A stretch of DNA of 64,000 nt from Flavobacteriales bacterium (GTDB lineage Bacteria > Bacteroidota > Bacteroidia > Flavobacteriales_D > Crocinitomicaceae), in the NCBI GenBank assembly GCA_947449575.1, contig CANFRV010000014.1:1-64000 (forward strand), given 5' to 3'. Made by a program: the position numbers and the translations under genes. Shown in pieces: positions 7,039-15,536 of the stretch. Under the pieces are notes generated by a model. It was not told the DNA's origin. It saw only the letters and a program-made list of their open reading frames with translations, and did no database searches. The first letter of the stretch is position 1. Each line of letters starts with the position of its first letter.

Positions 7039-8235
7039 ATGAGAAAACGACTTTTTATATTTTATTTGCTGACCATATTCTTGACACCTCTTCTAGGTAT
7101 CGGACAAGCTAACATTATAGACAGCATTGTTCATCAAACGTATCAACGTAAATTTACTGTTCATACACCAACAGGATTTACAAATACAACGCCTGTTTCT
7201 GTGGTTCTTATGTTACACGGAAATGGCGGAACGATGGAAAACTCTCCAAATTTTACAAACCTAAATTCAGTTTCTAATACCAATGGCTTTTTAGCCGTTT
7301 ATCCTGAAGGCTATGGTGTTGTTTCTTCAGGTGGCTTTTCATGGGCTGACAGCAGGGGAACTTCAGCAGATATTGCAGGCATAGATGATCTAGGTTTCAT
7401 AAACAAACTTCTTGATACCTTGCTAGCAAATTATAGTATTGACACCAACAAAATTTATATCTGTGGCTTTTCAAATGGTGGTTATATGACACAAAGAATC
7501 GCCTGTGAACAAAACCAGCGATTTGCTGCAATGGCAAGTTTAGGAAGTATTATGGATACGAGCTTGTATTCATCCTGTAATCCTCAGAGAGCCATACCAA
7601 TGATGTTTGTTATTGGAACGGCTGACCCATTCGTCCCGTTCAATGGCGGATCAGCAAACGGTTCTGGTGGGTTAGTCAATCAAATTATAAGTGCCGATAC
7701 CCTAGTCCATTTTTGGAAAACTAACAACAATTGTCTTCAAGCTAATCCGCCAATAAATCTTCCTGACATCGACCTAACAGATTCATCAACCGCAACCGTT
7801 TTTAGCTTTTCAAATTGTTCGTGTAATTCTGATCTAACATTTTACAGAATTAATGGGGGAGGACATACGTGGCCAGGCGTTGAAATACCCTTGTATGAAA
7901 TTGTTGCAGGGCAGACAAATGAAGATATACAAGCAAATGATGAACTTTGGACCTTTTTTAATGCTCACACTCTGTGCAACACAGCAGCTGGTATAGAAGA
8001 GCAAATGATCAAACCAACCATTAAAATATATCCAAATCCTGCAAAAACAGAATTGTATGTATCCATTTCACAAACGATCATAAGTGAAATGTTAGTTAGC
8101 GATATACTAGGAAAATTAGTAATCAAAACACAAAATCAAAATCATATTGACGTTTCGAATTTACCTCACGGAATTTATTTGATAACAATTACAGAAGGAC
8201 AAAATAGATATACTCAAAAATTCGTAAAGGAATAA
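7039..8235 (+). CDS. Secreted esterase of the PHB depolymerase/feruloyl esterase family, T9SS substrate
   Basis: The ATG at 7039 is preferred to the in-frame TTG at 7027 because it gives a clean signal peptide (cleavage near GIGQ-AN). The product is 398 residues. LHGNGG is the oxyanion-hole strand; GFSNGG with nucleophile S145 is the lipase box; GTADPFVPF and GGGHTWPG supply the Asp and His of the triad. Family members cleave PHB oligomers, feruloyl or acetyl esters; the substrate is not evident. A Por secretion domain occupies about residues 325-398 (IYPNPAKTELYV...NRYTQKFVKE). The last 80 bp of the gene and 45 bp downstream recur at 18309-18434. Confidence 0.85.
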   Translation: MRKRLFIFYLLTIFLTPLLGIGQANIIDSIVHQTYQRKFTVHTPTGFTNTTPVSVVLMLHGNGGTMENSPNFTNLNSVSNTNGFLAVYPEGYGVVSSGGFSWADSRGTSADIAGIDDLGFINKLLDTLLANYSIDTNKIYICGFSNGGYMTQRIACEQNQRFAAMASLGSIMDTSLYSSCNPQRAIPMMFVIGTADPFVPFNGGSANGSGGLVNQIISADTLVHFWKTNNNCLQANPPINLPDIDLTDSSTATVFSFSNCSCNSDLTFYRINGGGHTWPGVEIPLYEIVAGQTNEDIQANDELWTFFNAHTLCNTAAGIEEQMIKPTIKIYPNPAKTELYVSISQTIISEMLVSDILGKLVIKTQNQNHIDVSNLPHGIYLITITEGQNRYTQKFVKE

Positions 8236-8280
8236 TACAGTGCGAAAGTAGGTCAAAGTAATGAGAGTGACTTGGTGGTT
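8156..8280 (+). repeat. Direct repeat, left copy (3' end of esterase gene)
   Basis: This stretch covers the last 26 codons of the esterase gene and about 45 bp beyond. It recurs at 18309-18434 with only a handful of differences, same orientation. The two copies bracket a 10-kb block (8281-18308). The right copy is followed at once by element copy E, which would be the natural neighbour of the esterase gene if the block were absent. Confidence 0.85.
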
Positions 8281-8469
8281 ACGTGGTTAAATGAAATTTA
8301 CTAAATTCCTTGATTCACTAGAATAATCATTTTTTAATTGGAGAAAAGTAGGGAGTTGAAAGTGTAAATATTGAGTGTGAAAAAAGTACGCTTATCTGCT
8401 AAAATCAAACGGTTAAACTAAAAAATTAAACGATCAAAAACAGAAAAGATTTATTTTACATTTTATTTT

Positions 8470-8477
8470 TACATTTG
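8470..8477 (+). promoter_or_regulatory. -7 box of the LytTR regulator gene
   Basis: TACATTTG fits the TAnnTTTG consensus exactly. It ends only 4 bases before the ATG at 8482, so the transcript should begin at or within a few bases of the start codon. A -33 box is not clear (TTTA at about 8450). A second ATG at 8485 is the alternative start. Confidence 0.5.
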
Positions 8478-8481
8478 TAGC

Positions 8482-9237
8482 ATGATGCGTTGTATAATAA
8501 TTGAAGATGAGCTAAATGCAAGAGAATTTATTGAAAATTTAATACACAGGTATTTTAGTTCAAAAATAAGTGTTTTAGCTGCTTGCTCTTCAATTTCTGA
8601 AGGAGTTGAAGCAATAAAAAAGTTTAAACCGGACTTAGTCTTTTTGGATATTCAAATGCCAAATGAAAGTGGATTCAAATTGTTTGAGTATTTTGACAAT
8701 ATCAAGTTTGAGGTTATTTTCACAACCGCACACAAAGAATTTGCAATAGAAGCTATAAAGCATTCTGCCCAAGATTATTTACTAAAACCTATTAGCCAGT
8801 TAGACTTGTCAGATGCATTAAAACGACTAGAAAAAAAGCATCAAAGAAATAATGGCACACCAGAAATTGGTAGAGTAATTGAGCAGTATAACGCTGATCC
8901 CTTTAAATATGGTAAAATTGCTTTGGCTACAGAAAAAGGTTTCATTTTAGAAAAAATTGGAAATATCTTATTTGCTGAAGCGCAAGGTAATTATACTAAA
9001 ATCTTCACTTATGACGACCGAACTATACTGGTATGTAAAACACTCCGTATCATTGAAGAAATGTTGCCTGAGAAATCTTTTTTTAGAATCCATAAATCGT
9101 ATGTTGTAAATTTGAACTACATTACCAAATACGATAAATCAATTGGTTTATTTGTTGAGTTAATAAATGGAATTAAGATACCTGTTTCAGTTAGAAACAA
9201 TACAGGACTAATAAATGCAATTACTTCTAAAATTTAG
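8482..9237 (+). CDS. LytTR-family response regulator
   Basis: The product is 251 residues. A receiver domain occupies residues 1-120, with acidic pocket E8/D9, phosphoacceptor D56 in LVFLDIQMP, the FTTAH switch threonine and the LLKPI lysine. A LytTR DNA-binding domain follows (about 150-250; ILFAEAQGNYTKIFT...FFRIHKSYVVNLNYI). Such regulators bind pairs of short direct repeats upstream of target genes. It overlaps the kinase gene by 23 bp, so the two form one signalling unit. The likely targets are the small exported-protein genes downstream, but this is inference from position. Confidence 0.92.
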   Translation: MMRCIIIEDELNAREFIENLIHRYFSSKISVLAACSSISEGVEAIKKFKPDLVFLDIQMPNESGFKLFEYFDNIKFEVIFTTAHKEFAIEAIKHSAQDYLLKPISQLDLSDALKRLEKKHQRNNGTPEIGRVIEQYNADPFKYGKIALATEKGFILEKIGNILFAEAQGNYTKIFTYDDRTILVCKTLRIIEEMLPEKSFFRIHKSYVVNLNYITKYDKSIGLFVELINGIKIPVSVRNNTGLINAITSKI

Positions 9238-12184
9238 CTTTTTACTTTATTTAACGTTGCGTTGTCATATAGTTGCAGCCCAGTGTTTTCCTTCTGTTCA
9301 TTTAACCATAAATGATGGATTACCTTCCAATGCCGTTTACTGTGTTTTAAAAGACTCAAGAGGTATTATTTGGATTGGAACCGATGCTGGCTTGGTAAAA
9401 TACGACGGTTTTCAATTCAAAACTTTGACCAAGAAAAATGGTCTTTCAGGTAATTTTATTCGTGACATCAAAGAGGATAAAAAAGGAAATTTGTGGATTG
9501 CTTGCTATGGTGATGGCTTGACAAAATTCGATGGAAATAAATTTACAAACTATTCTACAAAAAATGGACTTGTACATACTGAAATACGTAAGTTGTATTT
9601 TGACCAATTTCAGAAACTTTGGATCGGAACTGAGCGCGGACTCTCCGTATTTTTCAAAGATAAATTTTACAGCTATAACACCGAGAAATTTGATTTATAC
9701 AATCGATTTCAAGTCATGCAGTTTTGGGAAGAAAACGAACAATTGTATTTCCTAAGTCGAACGCATGGCTACTACAAGGCTCAAGTTAGTTCAGGCAAGC
9801 TAAAGTGCGACAGTTTAGGGAAATTGTATTCTCAGATATTCTATTTTAAAATCGGGAAAAACAAATATTTTTCAAATCACAATGGTTTGCATATTGACAC
9901 CAGCGACAATCATTTCCCAAAAGATTCAATATATGCCAAACCATTGAATCCCAACATTATTTGGGACATTGCACAAGCAAATCTTGGTACATTATTAGCT
10001 GCTAATTGCGTTTATTGCACCTCGGGAGGCTTGCTGCTATTGAAAAATGGAAAAATTGAAGATATTTCCGCGAAATATGGAATTAAATCGAAGCAGTTAT
10101 GGTCATTTTACAAAGACAATTCAAAATCTAAAATTTGGATAACAACCTTAGATGATGGTTTATACATTATTGATGATGTGCCAGAATTTTATAAAACGAC
10201 TGCTTCTAAAATGTTGGATTATTGGGAGGATGGAAAAGTTAAAATATCAGTATTAGCAAATGGGTTGTCCATTGAGCAATCGAATGGTCAAAAGTTTACA
10301 ATTCCAAATAAACAATTTTACTCGAAGATTAATAAAAAACAGTTGCTTTATATCCGAACCAAACCAGATTTAGACAAGATAAAAACAAAAGTATCTCAAG
10401 TTCCAATTAACCAAAATAACTTCCAATTAAAAAAAGTTCAAGTTCATAATGGGAAAATTTATATTTCGTCCAATGGAGGCTTTTTTGAATTGGCAATGAA
10501 TGGACAAATTCTTCAAGCTGTTAACCTAGAAACGGATCATTTTATTGTGCAGAATAATCACATTATTTATTACTGTCCTGATGGAAATTTAGCAAGTTTA
10601 AGTAAAACCAATGACAATAAATGGCTCATTGAATTTACTCAACCCAATTCAGCTGATGAACCTAAAAACACTATTAAAATTGTCAAACTAAAAAATACTT
10701 TTTTATTTGCATCTTCACTCTATGGTATTTTCAGCTTGAAACCAGAACAAGTTGCAGCAAAAAAAGTAAAACTTCCCTCTACTGAAGATGAGAAAATAAA
10801 GGATATTTGCTCCGATGGAAAAAATCAATTTTACCTGGTCAATAGCAGCAATGAGCTACTTGGTTTTACTTGGTTGAATGGACAAGTACGGCTAACCAAA
10901 AGCATAAATAATTCGAAAATTGAAGGAGAAACAATTCTAAAACTGGCGCACGATGGGAAACATTTGTTTGTGCTTACAAACAGAGGATTAAACGTTGTTT
11001 TTCCAAACCAAAATACGAGCATATTTAGAGATAAAGAACAGGGATTTGTATTTAATTCTGTTACCTATTTCAATGTCCATCAAGGAAAATTAATGGTTGT
11101 AACAGATCTTGGAACATATTATTGGAATATTGCGGGCTTGATAAAAGCCAATTCACAAAAAGAAGGTGTACTTCTATCGTGTAAAAAAGTAGCTGAAAAT
11201 GGAAAAATCCCTTCGTTTATTATTTCATCTTCCCAACAATCAATAGTCATTCCACTAGTTAAAACCTGTTTGTACCACGGACGAAAAATGATTTTTGCGT
11301 ACAGTTTAAATGGCAAAGATTGGACACCAATTAATGGCTCTGAGATTTCTTTAAATCAATTGGAAAGTGGTAATTACACCATTAAAATTCGCCAAAAAGA
11401 TTTATTTTCTGGTAAAACAATTGTGTATTCTTTGGCAACAATCAGCAAAGAAAAACCATTTTGGAATCAAGGTTGGTTTGTCGTAGTCGCTATGTTGTCA
11501 TTTAGTGGAATTGTATTTTTGATATCCAATTGGAGACTGCGAAAGATTAGAAATAGGGAACGTCAAAAATCCGAATTACTCAAACGTATTTCAGAGACCA
11601 AATTAGAAGCGCTGCAATCGCAAATGAATCCGCATTTCATTTTCAATTCGCTGACTGCCATTCATTCCTTTATCATTAAATCCGACGTGGACAATGCCTT
11701 AGCTTATATGGATAAATTTTCAAAGTTAACGCGTCAAACATTGGAGTTTTCTTCCATGATGCACGTGTCGCTTATAGAGGAAGTGGAATACCTGTCACAC
11801 TTTATTGCATTGGAAAACATGCGCTTTGGTGACAATGTTGTAACACATTTTGAATTAGGCGAACTTGATTCACGAAAAATAAAAATTCCACCGTTATTGA
11901 TACAACCTCTTGTAGAAAATGCGTTTGAACATGGTTTTACGGATAGAAATAAAAAGTACCAGCTTTTTCTAAATTTCACAGAAGAAAGCGACCAACTATG
12001 CATCACCATTTCTGATACTGGTGAAGGTTTCTTGGACACAACTCCAAAACCAGCGTCTAAAGCAATCAACATTATTCGTGAACGCTTAAACCTCATTGAT
12101 TCACAACTCCTTACAAAATTCTCATTTACCCGAGAAAACAACTTAACTGTTGTACGTTTTTACCTGCCTTTGGTAATTACATGA
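9215..12184 (+). CDS. Two-component beta-propeller sensor histidine kinase (LytS/PF06580 type)
   Basis: The product is 989 residues. A signal peptide covers about 1-22. Periplasmic regulator-propeller repeats follow (GLPSNAVYCVLKDSRGIIWIGT, then GLSGNFIRDIKEDKKGNLWI, GLVHTEIRKLYFD), filling the region to about residue 680. A Y_Y_Y-like beta-sandwich ends near 740, and one membrane segment spans about 752-773. The cytoplasmic part is a His_kinase domain, with the phosphorylatable His in MNPHFIFNSL near residue 807, and an ATPase domain (PPLLIQPLVENAFEHGF, SDTGEGF). It senses an unknown periplasmic signal and phosphorylates the overlapping LytTR regulator. Its 3' end is repeated at 13006-13095 and 14744-15412. 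Confidence 0.92.
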   Translation: MQLLLKFSFLLYLTLRCHIVAAQCFPSVHLTINDGLPSNAVYCVLKDSRGIIWIGTDAGLVKYDGFQFKTLTKKNGLSGNFIRDIKEDKKGNLWIACYGDGLTKFDGNKFTNYSTKNGLVHTEIRKLYFDQFQKLWIGTERGLSVFFKDKFYSYNTEKFDLYNRFQVMQFWEENEQLYFLSRTHGYYKAQVSSGKLKCDSLGKLYSQIFYFKIGKNKYFSNHNGLHIDTSDNHFPKDSIYAKPLNPNIIWDIAQANLGTLLAANCVYCTSGGLLLLKNGKIEDISAKYGIKSKQLWSFYKDNSKSKIWITTLDDGLYIIDDVPEFYKTTASKMLDYWEDGKVKISVLANGLSIEQSNGQKFTIPNKQFYSKINKKQLLYIRTKPDLDKIKTKVSQVPINQNNFQLKKVQVHNGKIYISSNGGFFELAMNGQILQAVNLETDHFIVQNNHIIYYCPDGNLASLSKTNDNKWLIEFTQPNSADEPKNTIKIVKLKNTFLFASSLYGIFSLKPEQVAAKKVKLPSTEDEKIKDICSDGKNQFYLVNSSNELLGFTWLNGQVRLTKSINNSKIEGETILKLAHDGKHLFVLTNRGLNVVFPNQNTSIFRDKEQGFVFNSVTYFNVHQGKLMVVTDLGTYYWNIAGLIKANSQKEGVLLSCKKVAENGKIPSFIISSSQQSIVIPLVKTCLYHGRKMIFAYSLNGKDWTPINGSEISLNQLESGNYTIKIRQKDLFSGKTIVYSLATISKEKPFWNQGWFVVVAMLSFSGIVFLISNWRLRKIRNRERQKSELLKRISETKLEALQSQMNPHFIFNSLTAIHSFIIKSDVDNALAYMDKFSKLTRQTLEFSSMMHVSLIEEVEYLSHFIALENMRFGDNVVTHFELGELDSRKIKIPPLLIQPLVENAFEHGFTDRNKKYQLFLNFTEESDQLCITISDTGEGFLDTTPKPASKAINIIRERLNLIDSQLLTKFSFTRENNLTVVRFYLPLVIT

Positions 12185-12314
12185 AACCCACTTATTTCCT
12201 GAATATTAACGGTTACATTAATTTATGCACGTAGAATAATCCACTTTTTTTTATTGATTGATTTGAGTGAGATTTGTTGAAAAATAAGTAAAAATTCAAT
12301 CAAAATTTAAACAA

Positions 12315-12818
12315 ATGAAAAAGGTATTACTAATAATTTTTAACATAATTCTATTAAGCTCTTGTCAAGTATTTAAAACAAGTACTTCAAAATCTATTGA
12401 CATTAAAATTTCAGGAGTCACACAAAAACCAACGATTGTTGATTTAAAAGTAGACGAAAAGAAAATTACAGCGTCAGTAACCTCCTTAATAGCTTCAACA
12501 CAAGATGTTTTTCAGCAACAAGCTATTTCAGAAGCATTAAAAAATTGCAATTGTGATATAATTGTGGAACCGACATTTGAATCTATCAGAAAAGGTAAAA
12601 AAACAACGACATCTGTTACAGGTTATCCCGGTTATTATATAAATTTTAGACCAATGACCTTAGAAGATACAACCTTTATAAAAATTGCGAACACTACGTT
12701 AGATAAATCAAAAGTAAAAGAAACTACTTTGGGTAAAAAACGAAAAAGTGGACCTATTATAATTGCCACATTGGGAGGGGTTGTTTTTATGGGTTTTCTT
12801 TTAAGTATCATAAATTAA
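12315..12818 (+). CDS. Putative lipoprotein with C-terminal membrane segment
   Basis: The product is 167 residues. The leader MKKVLLIIFNIILLSSC has a lipobox (LSSC), so it should be lipidated at Cys17. The middle domain carries a CNCD motif near residue 76 and a V-P-T-F-E strand pattern. A glycine-rich hydrophobic segment (PIIIATLGGVVFMGFLLSIIN) ends the protein. The family is not recognised. It follows the kinase by 130 bp, behind a conserved spacer that recurs upstream of 13205 and 15537, so it may be under the control of the LytTR regulator. Confidence 0.7.
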   Translation: MKKVLLIIFNIILLSSCQVFKTSTSKSIDIKISGVTQKPTIVDLKVDEKKITASVTSLIASTQDVFQQQAISEALKNCNCDIIVEPTFESIRKGKKTTTSVTGYPGYYINFRPMTLEDTTFIKIANTTLDKSKVKETTLGKKRKSGPIIIATLGGVVFMGFLLSIIN

Positions 12819-13005
12819 AGGACCAAAATAAATTTTAGCATTTGAGATGAAATGGTTGAATTAATCAAAACGTATGAAAATTTTGTTTTCACTCCCATTT
12901 AAGTTTTTTTTGGAAATACTGACACCAAAGATGATACTCCAATTATTATAATGGATGTTTTAAACTCCTCAGGAAAATTTAATAATGATTTACTTCACGA
13001 ATAAG
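12819..13005 (+). pseudogene. Gap with a decayed coding scrap
   Basis: Between the lipoprotein gene and the kinase-tail repeat there is no intact gene. Frame +1 of 12908-13004 reads FGNTDTKDDTPIIIMDVLNSSGKF... to a TAA, which looks like the C-terminus of a lost protein; stops interrupt it upstream. No promoter or terminator stands out. Confidence 0.35.
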
Positions 13006-13204
13006 AACCACAACTTTATGCAAAATTCTCATGTACCCGAGAAAACAATCTAACTGTTGTAAGTTTTTACCTGCCTTTGGTGTTCCAATAAAACACGATT
13101 ATTTTCTAATTATAAACGGTTACATTGATTGCTCAACGTTAGCTAAATCGCTTTTTTGTTTTGGTGAAATAGAGTGAGATTTGCTGGAATGAAACAATAA
13201 AAAA
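13006..13204 (+). repeat. Second copy of kinase 3' tail plus downstream spacer
   Basis: From about 13006 the sequence repeats the end of the kinase gene (ACAACT...AAAATTCTCAT.TACCCGAGAAAACAA...CTGCCTTTGG, as at 12105-12175). It then repeats the spacer that follows it (ATTATAAACGGTTACATTGATT, as at 12213-12228), and finally a GAGTGAGATTTG block like 12266-12277. Only the last 20 or so kinase codons are kept. It stands directly upstream of the VanZ-like gene. Confidence 0.75.
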
Positions 13205-13660
13205 ATGAAATCTACAATTTACAATAGATCCATACTTCTTAATGTCATTCTCCCATTGTTTATAGGAGGTTTCATTTATCTGCTGTTTAGGAGTGAGAGA
13301 TTGATACTGTTTGACTGGATAAGATTTTTAGGCTTTAAAGAAAGTTTAGACTTTTTGCGAGATCATTTTAGTATTGTTAGATCTTTCATGCCGAATTGGG
13401 TTTTGTTTTCTCTCCCTGACGGCCTTTGGGTGTATTCATTTACTTCTGCTATAATTATAATTTGGAATGATGATAGAAAAATTTTGATTATGCTTTTATC
13501 TATTTCGTTAATATTTGGACCAGCAGTTGAACTTCTGCAATTTTTCAAACTATTTAAAGGAACATTTGATAGTATGGATTTGGCAATAACAATTGTTTCT
13601 TTTACGCTCAGTATTTTATTTAATTTAAAAATTAATCAATATGAAAATCAAGTATGTTAA
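13205..13660 (+). CDS. VanZ-like integral membrane protein
   Basis: The product is 151 residues with about four membrane segments (residues 12-28, 68-85, 93-110, 121-140). The core LPDGLWVYSF...FGPAVELLQFFKLFKGTFDSMDLA has the spacing of VanZ-like proteins, in which a Glu and Gln on one helix precede an Asp-containing loop. The biochemical role of VanZ-like proteins is mostly unknown; the founding member gives weak teicoplanin resistance. The last 20 bp overlap the start of 13641. A diverged copy of its C-terminus reappears at 14150-14254. Confidence 0.6.
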   Translation: MKSTIYNRSILLNVILPLFIGGFIYLLFRSERLILFDWIRFLGFKESLDFLRDHFSIVRSFMPNWVLFSLPDGLWVYSFTSAIIIIWNDDRKILIMLLSISLIFGPAVELLQFFKLFKGTFDSMDLAITIVSFTLSILFNLKINQYENQVC

Positions 13661-14123
13661 ATTATTGTCAAGTATTTTGACAGTTGGTGTTTTTTTATTT
13701 CTAGCATTTGGAAGCGAAGAATCTAATGAAACAAAAACAAATGTAGAAAAAATCGATATTAACAACGATAAAGATGTAAAAAGTGCAATAATAGGAAAAT
13801 GGAATTACACAGACTTGGAAAGTTCTGATTCAGAAAACAAATATTACAGAATTGAAATTACAGATTCAACAATTAAATTTAATTGGAAAATTGGTTGGAG
13901 CAATTCGTTTGATGATAATAAGACTGAAACTTATGACTATTCTCTCGGGGAAGTAAAATCTGGGGAAAATGAGGGGAAATATGAACGATTTATTCTCATT
14001 GAAGGTGATATTTCGCTCGGCTATAGAATAATTGATCCCTTAATTATTAGAAATAATTATGATGGTGCATTAGGAATATATAGGCCAGGTGCTGTTTATC
14101 ACTTTGAAAAAGGTTGGAAATAG
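13641..14123 (+). CDS. Shared-leader exported protein 1, possible lipocalin-like domain
   Basis: The product is 160 residues. The leader MKIKYVKLLSSILTVGVFLF is almost identical to that of the protein at 14235 and similar to that at 16100. It ends in LAFGSEES, where a lipobox Cys would be expected at the Ser. A low-complexity linker (residues 28-48) precedes a beta-rich domain beginning IIGKWNY, a pattern often seen at the start of lipocalin-like domains. The rest is strand-rich and ends VYHFEKGWK. The start overlaps the VanZ-like gene by 20 bp. Its function is unknown. Confidence 0.65.
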   Translation: MKIKYVKLLSSILTVGVFLFLAFGSEESNETKTNVEKIDINNDKDVKSAIIGKWNYTDLESSDSENKYYRIEITDSTIKFNWKIGWSNSFDDNKTETYDYSLGEVKSGENEGKYERFILIEGDISLGYRIIDPLIIRNNYDGALGIYRPGAVYHFEKGWK

Positions 14124-14149
14124 ATATATCATTAAAAATTTATTGATAA

Positions 14150-14254
14150 AAAAACAGTACTGATATTACAATCAAGTCTATTATATTTTTTGCTTTTATT
14201 CTCAGTATATTATTTAATTTAAAAATTAATCAATATGAAAATCAAGTATGTTAA
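14150..14254 (+). pseudogene. C-terminal remnant of a second VanZ-like gene
   Basis: After a TAA at 14147-14149 the frame reads KNSTDITIKSIIFFAF, then ILSILFNLKINQYENQVC and a stop. The last 18 residues are nearly identical to the end of the VanZ-like protein at 13205, and the preceding 16 are a diverged version. As in the first copy, its end overlaps the ATG of the next shared-leader gene (14235) by 20 bp. The two junctions are 594 bp apart. A tandem duplication with loss of most of the second VanZ gene explains it. Confidence 0.75.
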
Positions 14255-14612
14255 ATTATTGTCAAGTATTTTGACAGTTAGTGTTTTTTTATTTCTAGCA
14301 TTTGGAAGTGAAGAATCTAAAAGTTCTAATAATAATAGTGAGGAAAATAAAATTGAGGAAAATAAAAAAACTGAGTCGCAATCAAATTCACTTTCGAATT
14401 CGGAGAAAACAGATGAGAAATCAGATTATTCTCAGGAAGAAAATCATCAGAATATGAAAGAAGCAATGGAAAATATTAGTAATCCAACTTATTGTAGTTT
14501 ATGTAAAGGAACAGGTATTGAAGAAAACAGAGCTCGTGGCACCGGATTTGGTGATGATGAATACGGTCGTATTTGTCCTATGTGCAATGGAAGAGGTGAA
14601 AGGTCTTATTAA
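14235..14612 (+). CDS. Shared-leader exported protein 2 with CxxCxGxG zinc motif
   Basis: The product is 125 residues. Residues 1-30 repeat the leader of the protein at 13641 with one or two changes. A Ser/Asn/Glu/Lys-rich linker fills about 30-85. The C-terminal 40 residues carry CSLCKGTG and CPMCNGRG, one pair of the CxxCxGxG repeats that bind zinc in DnaJ, so a small zinc domain is likely. Nothing in the C-terminal part resembles its neighbour, so leader and body have been recombined. The gene is followed by a strong terminator at 14654. Confidence 0.7.
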   Translation: MKIKYVKLLSSILTVSVFLFLAFGSEESKSSNNNSEENKIEENKKTESQSNSLSNSEKTDEKSDYSQEENHQNMKEAMENISNPTYCSLCKGTGIEENRARGTGFGDDEYGRICPMCNGRGERSY

Positions 14613-14653
14613 AAGCTTATGATTTTACACTGCCTATTAATCAAATAAAAAAC

Positions 14654-14690
14654 AGAGGGCTTCTTGTATTAGTAGTCCTCTATTTTTTAT
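14654..14690 (+). terminator. Intrinsic terminator after 14235
   Basis: AGAGGGCT at 14654-14661 pairs with AGTCCTCT at 14674-14681 (one G-T pair), with a 12-base loop, then a T-rich run (TATTTTTTAT). It closes the transcription unit that starts before 13205. Confidence 0.7.
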
Positions 14691-14743
14691 CTTTTGATTT
14701 TTAAACCACCCTTTTTAAGTAACTTAATGACTTCTATTTAAAC

Positions 14744-15395
14744 TCAATTTTTGATCATTCAATTGGAGACTGCGAAAGATTAGAAATCGGGAACGTCAAA
14801 AATCCGAATTTCTCAAACGTATTTCAGTGACCAAATTAGAAGCGCTGCAATCTTAAATGAATCCGCATTTCATTTTCAATTCACTGACTGCCATTCATTC
14901 CTTTATCATTAAATCCGAAGTGGACAATGACTTAACTTACATGGATAAAATTTCAAAGTTAACGCGTTAAACATTGGAGTTTTCTTCCATGATACACTTG
15001 TCGACTATAGAGGAAGTGGAATGGAATACCTGACACACTTTATTGCATTGAAAAACATGCGCTTTGGTGACAATGTTAAAACACATTTTGAACTAGGCGA
15101 ACTTGCTTCACGAAAAATAAAAATTCCACCGTTATTGATACAACCTCATTTAGAAAATGCGTTTGAACATGGTTTTACGGATAGAAATAAAAAATACCAG
15201 CTTTTTCTAAATTTCACAGAAGAAAGCGACCAACTGTGCATCACAATCTCTGATACTATTGAAGGTTGCTTGGACTCAACTCCAAAACTAGCGTCAAAAG
15301 CAATAAACATTATTCGTGAACACCTCATTGATGCACAAATCCTTGCGAAATTCTCATATATCCGAGAAAACAACCTAACTGTTGTGCGTTTTTAA
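14744..15395 (+). pseudogene. Third copy of the kinase 3' end: truncated, with stops
   Basis: The segment matches 11510-12166 of the intact kinase gene at high identity, from the inner end of the membrane segment through the His box and ATPase domain. MNPHFIFNSL is kept, but the frame carries TAA after CAATCT near 14853 and TAA near 14968. There is also a 6-bp insertion (GGAATG) near 15022 and several missense changes (for example GEG to IEG in the ATPase G box). It cannot make a kinase. Its downstream spacer also matches that of the intact gene and leads into the gene at 15537. Confidence 0.9.
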
Positions 15396-15473
15396 CTGCC
15401 TTTGGCGTTTCAATGAAACACGATTATTTCTTGATTATTAACGTTTATCCAAATTACAAAACGCAGGATAAAC

Positions 15474-15501
15474 CACTTTCTTTTTTTGAGAAAAGAAAGT
15501 G
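15474..15501 (+). repeat. Perfect 11-bp hairpin in the spacer before 15537
   Basis: CACTTTCTTTT at 15474-15484 pairs with AAAAGAAAGTG at 15491-15501 across a 6-base loop. The matching spacers at 12240-12277 and 13147-13176 keep only the outer CACT/AGTG-like bases and the following GAGATTTG. It may end read-through from the kinase pseudogene or mark a regulator site ahead of 15537. Confidence 0.45.
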
Positions 15502-15536
15502 AGATTTGTGGGGGATAATAGATAAAAAAGAATAAT

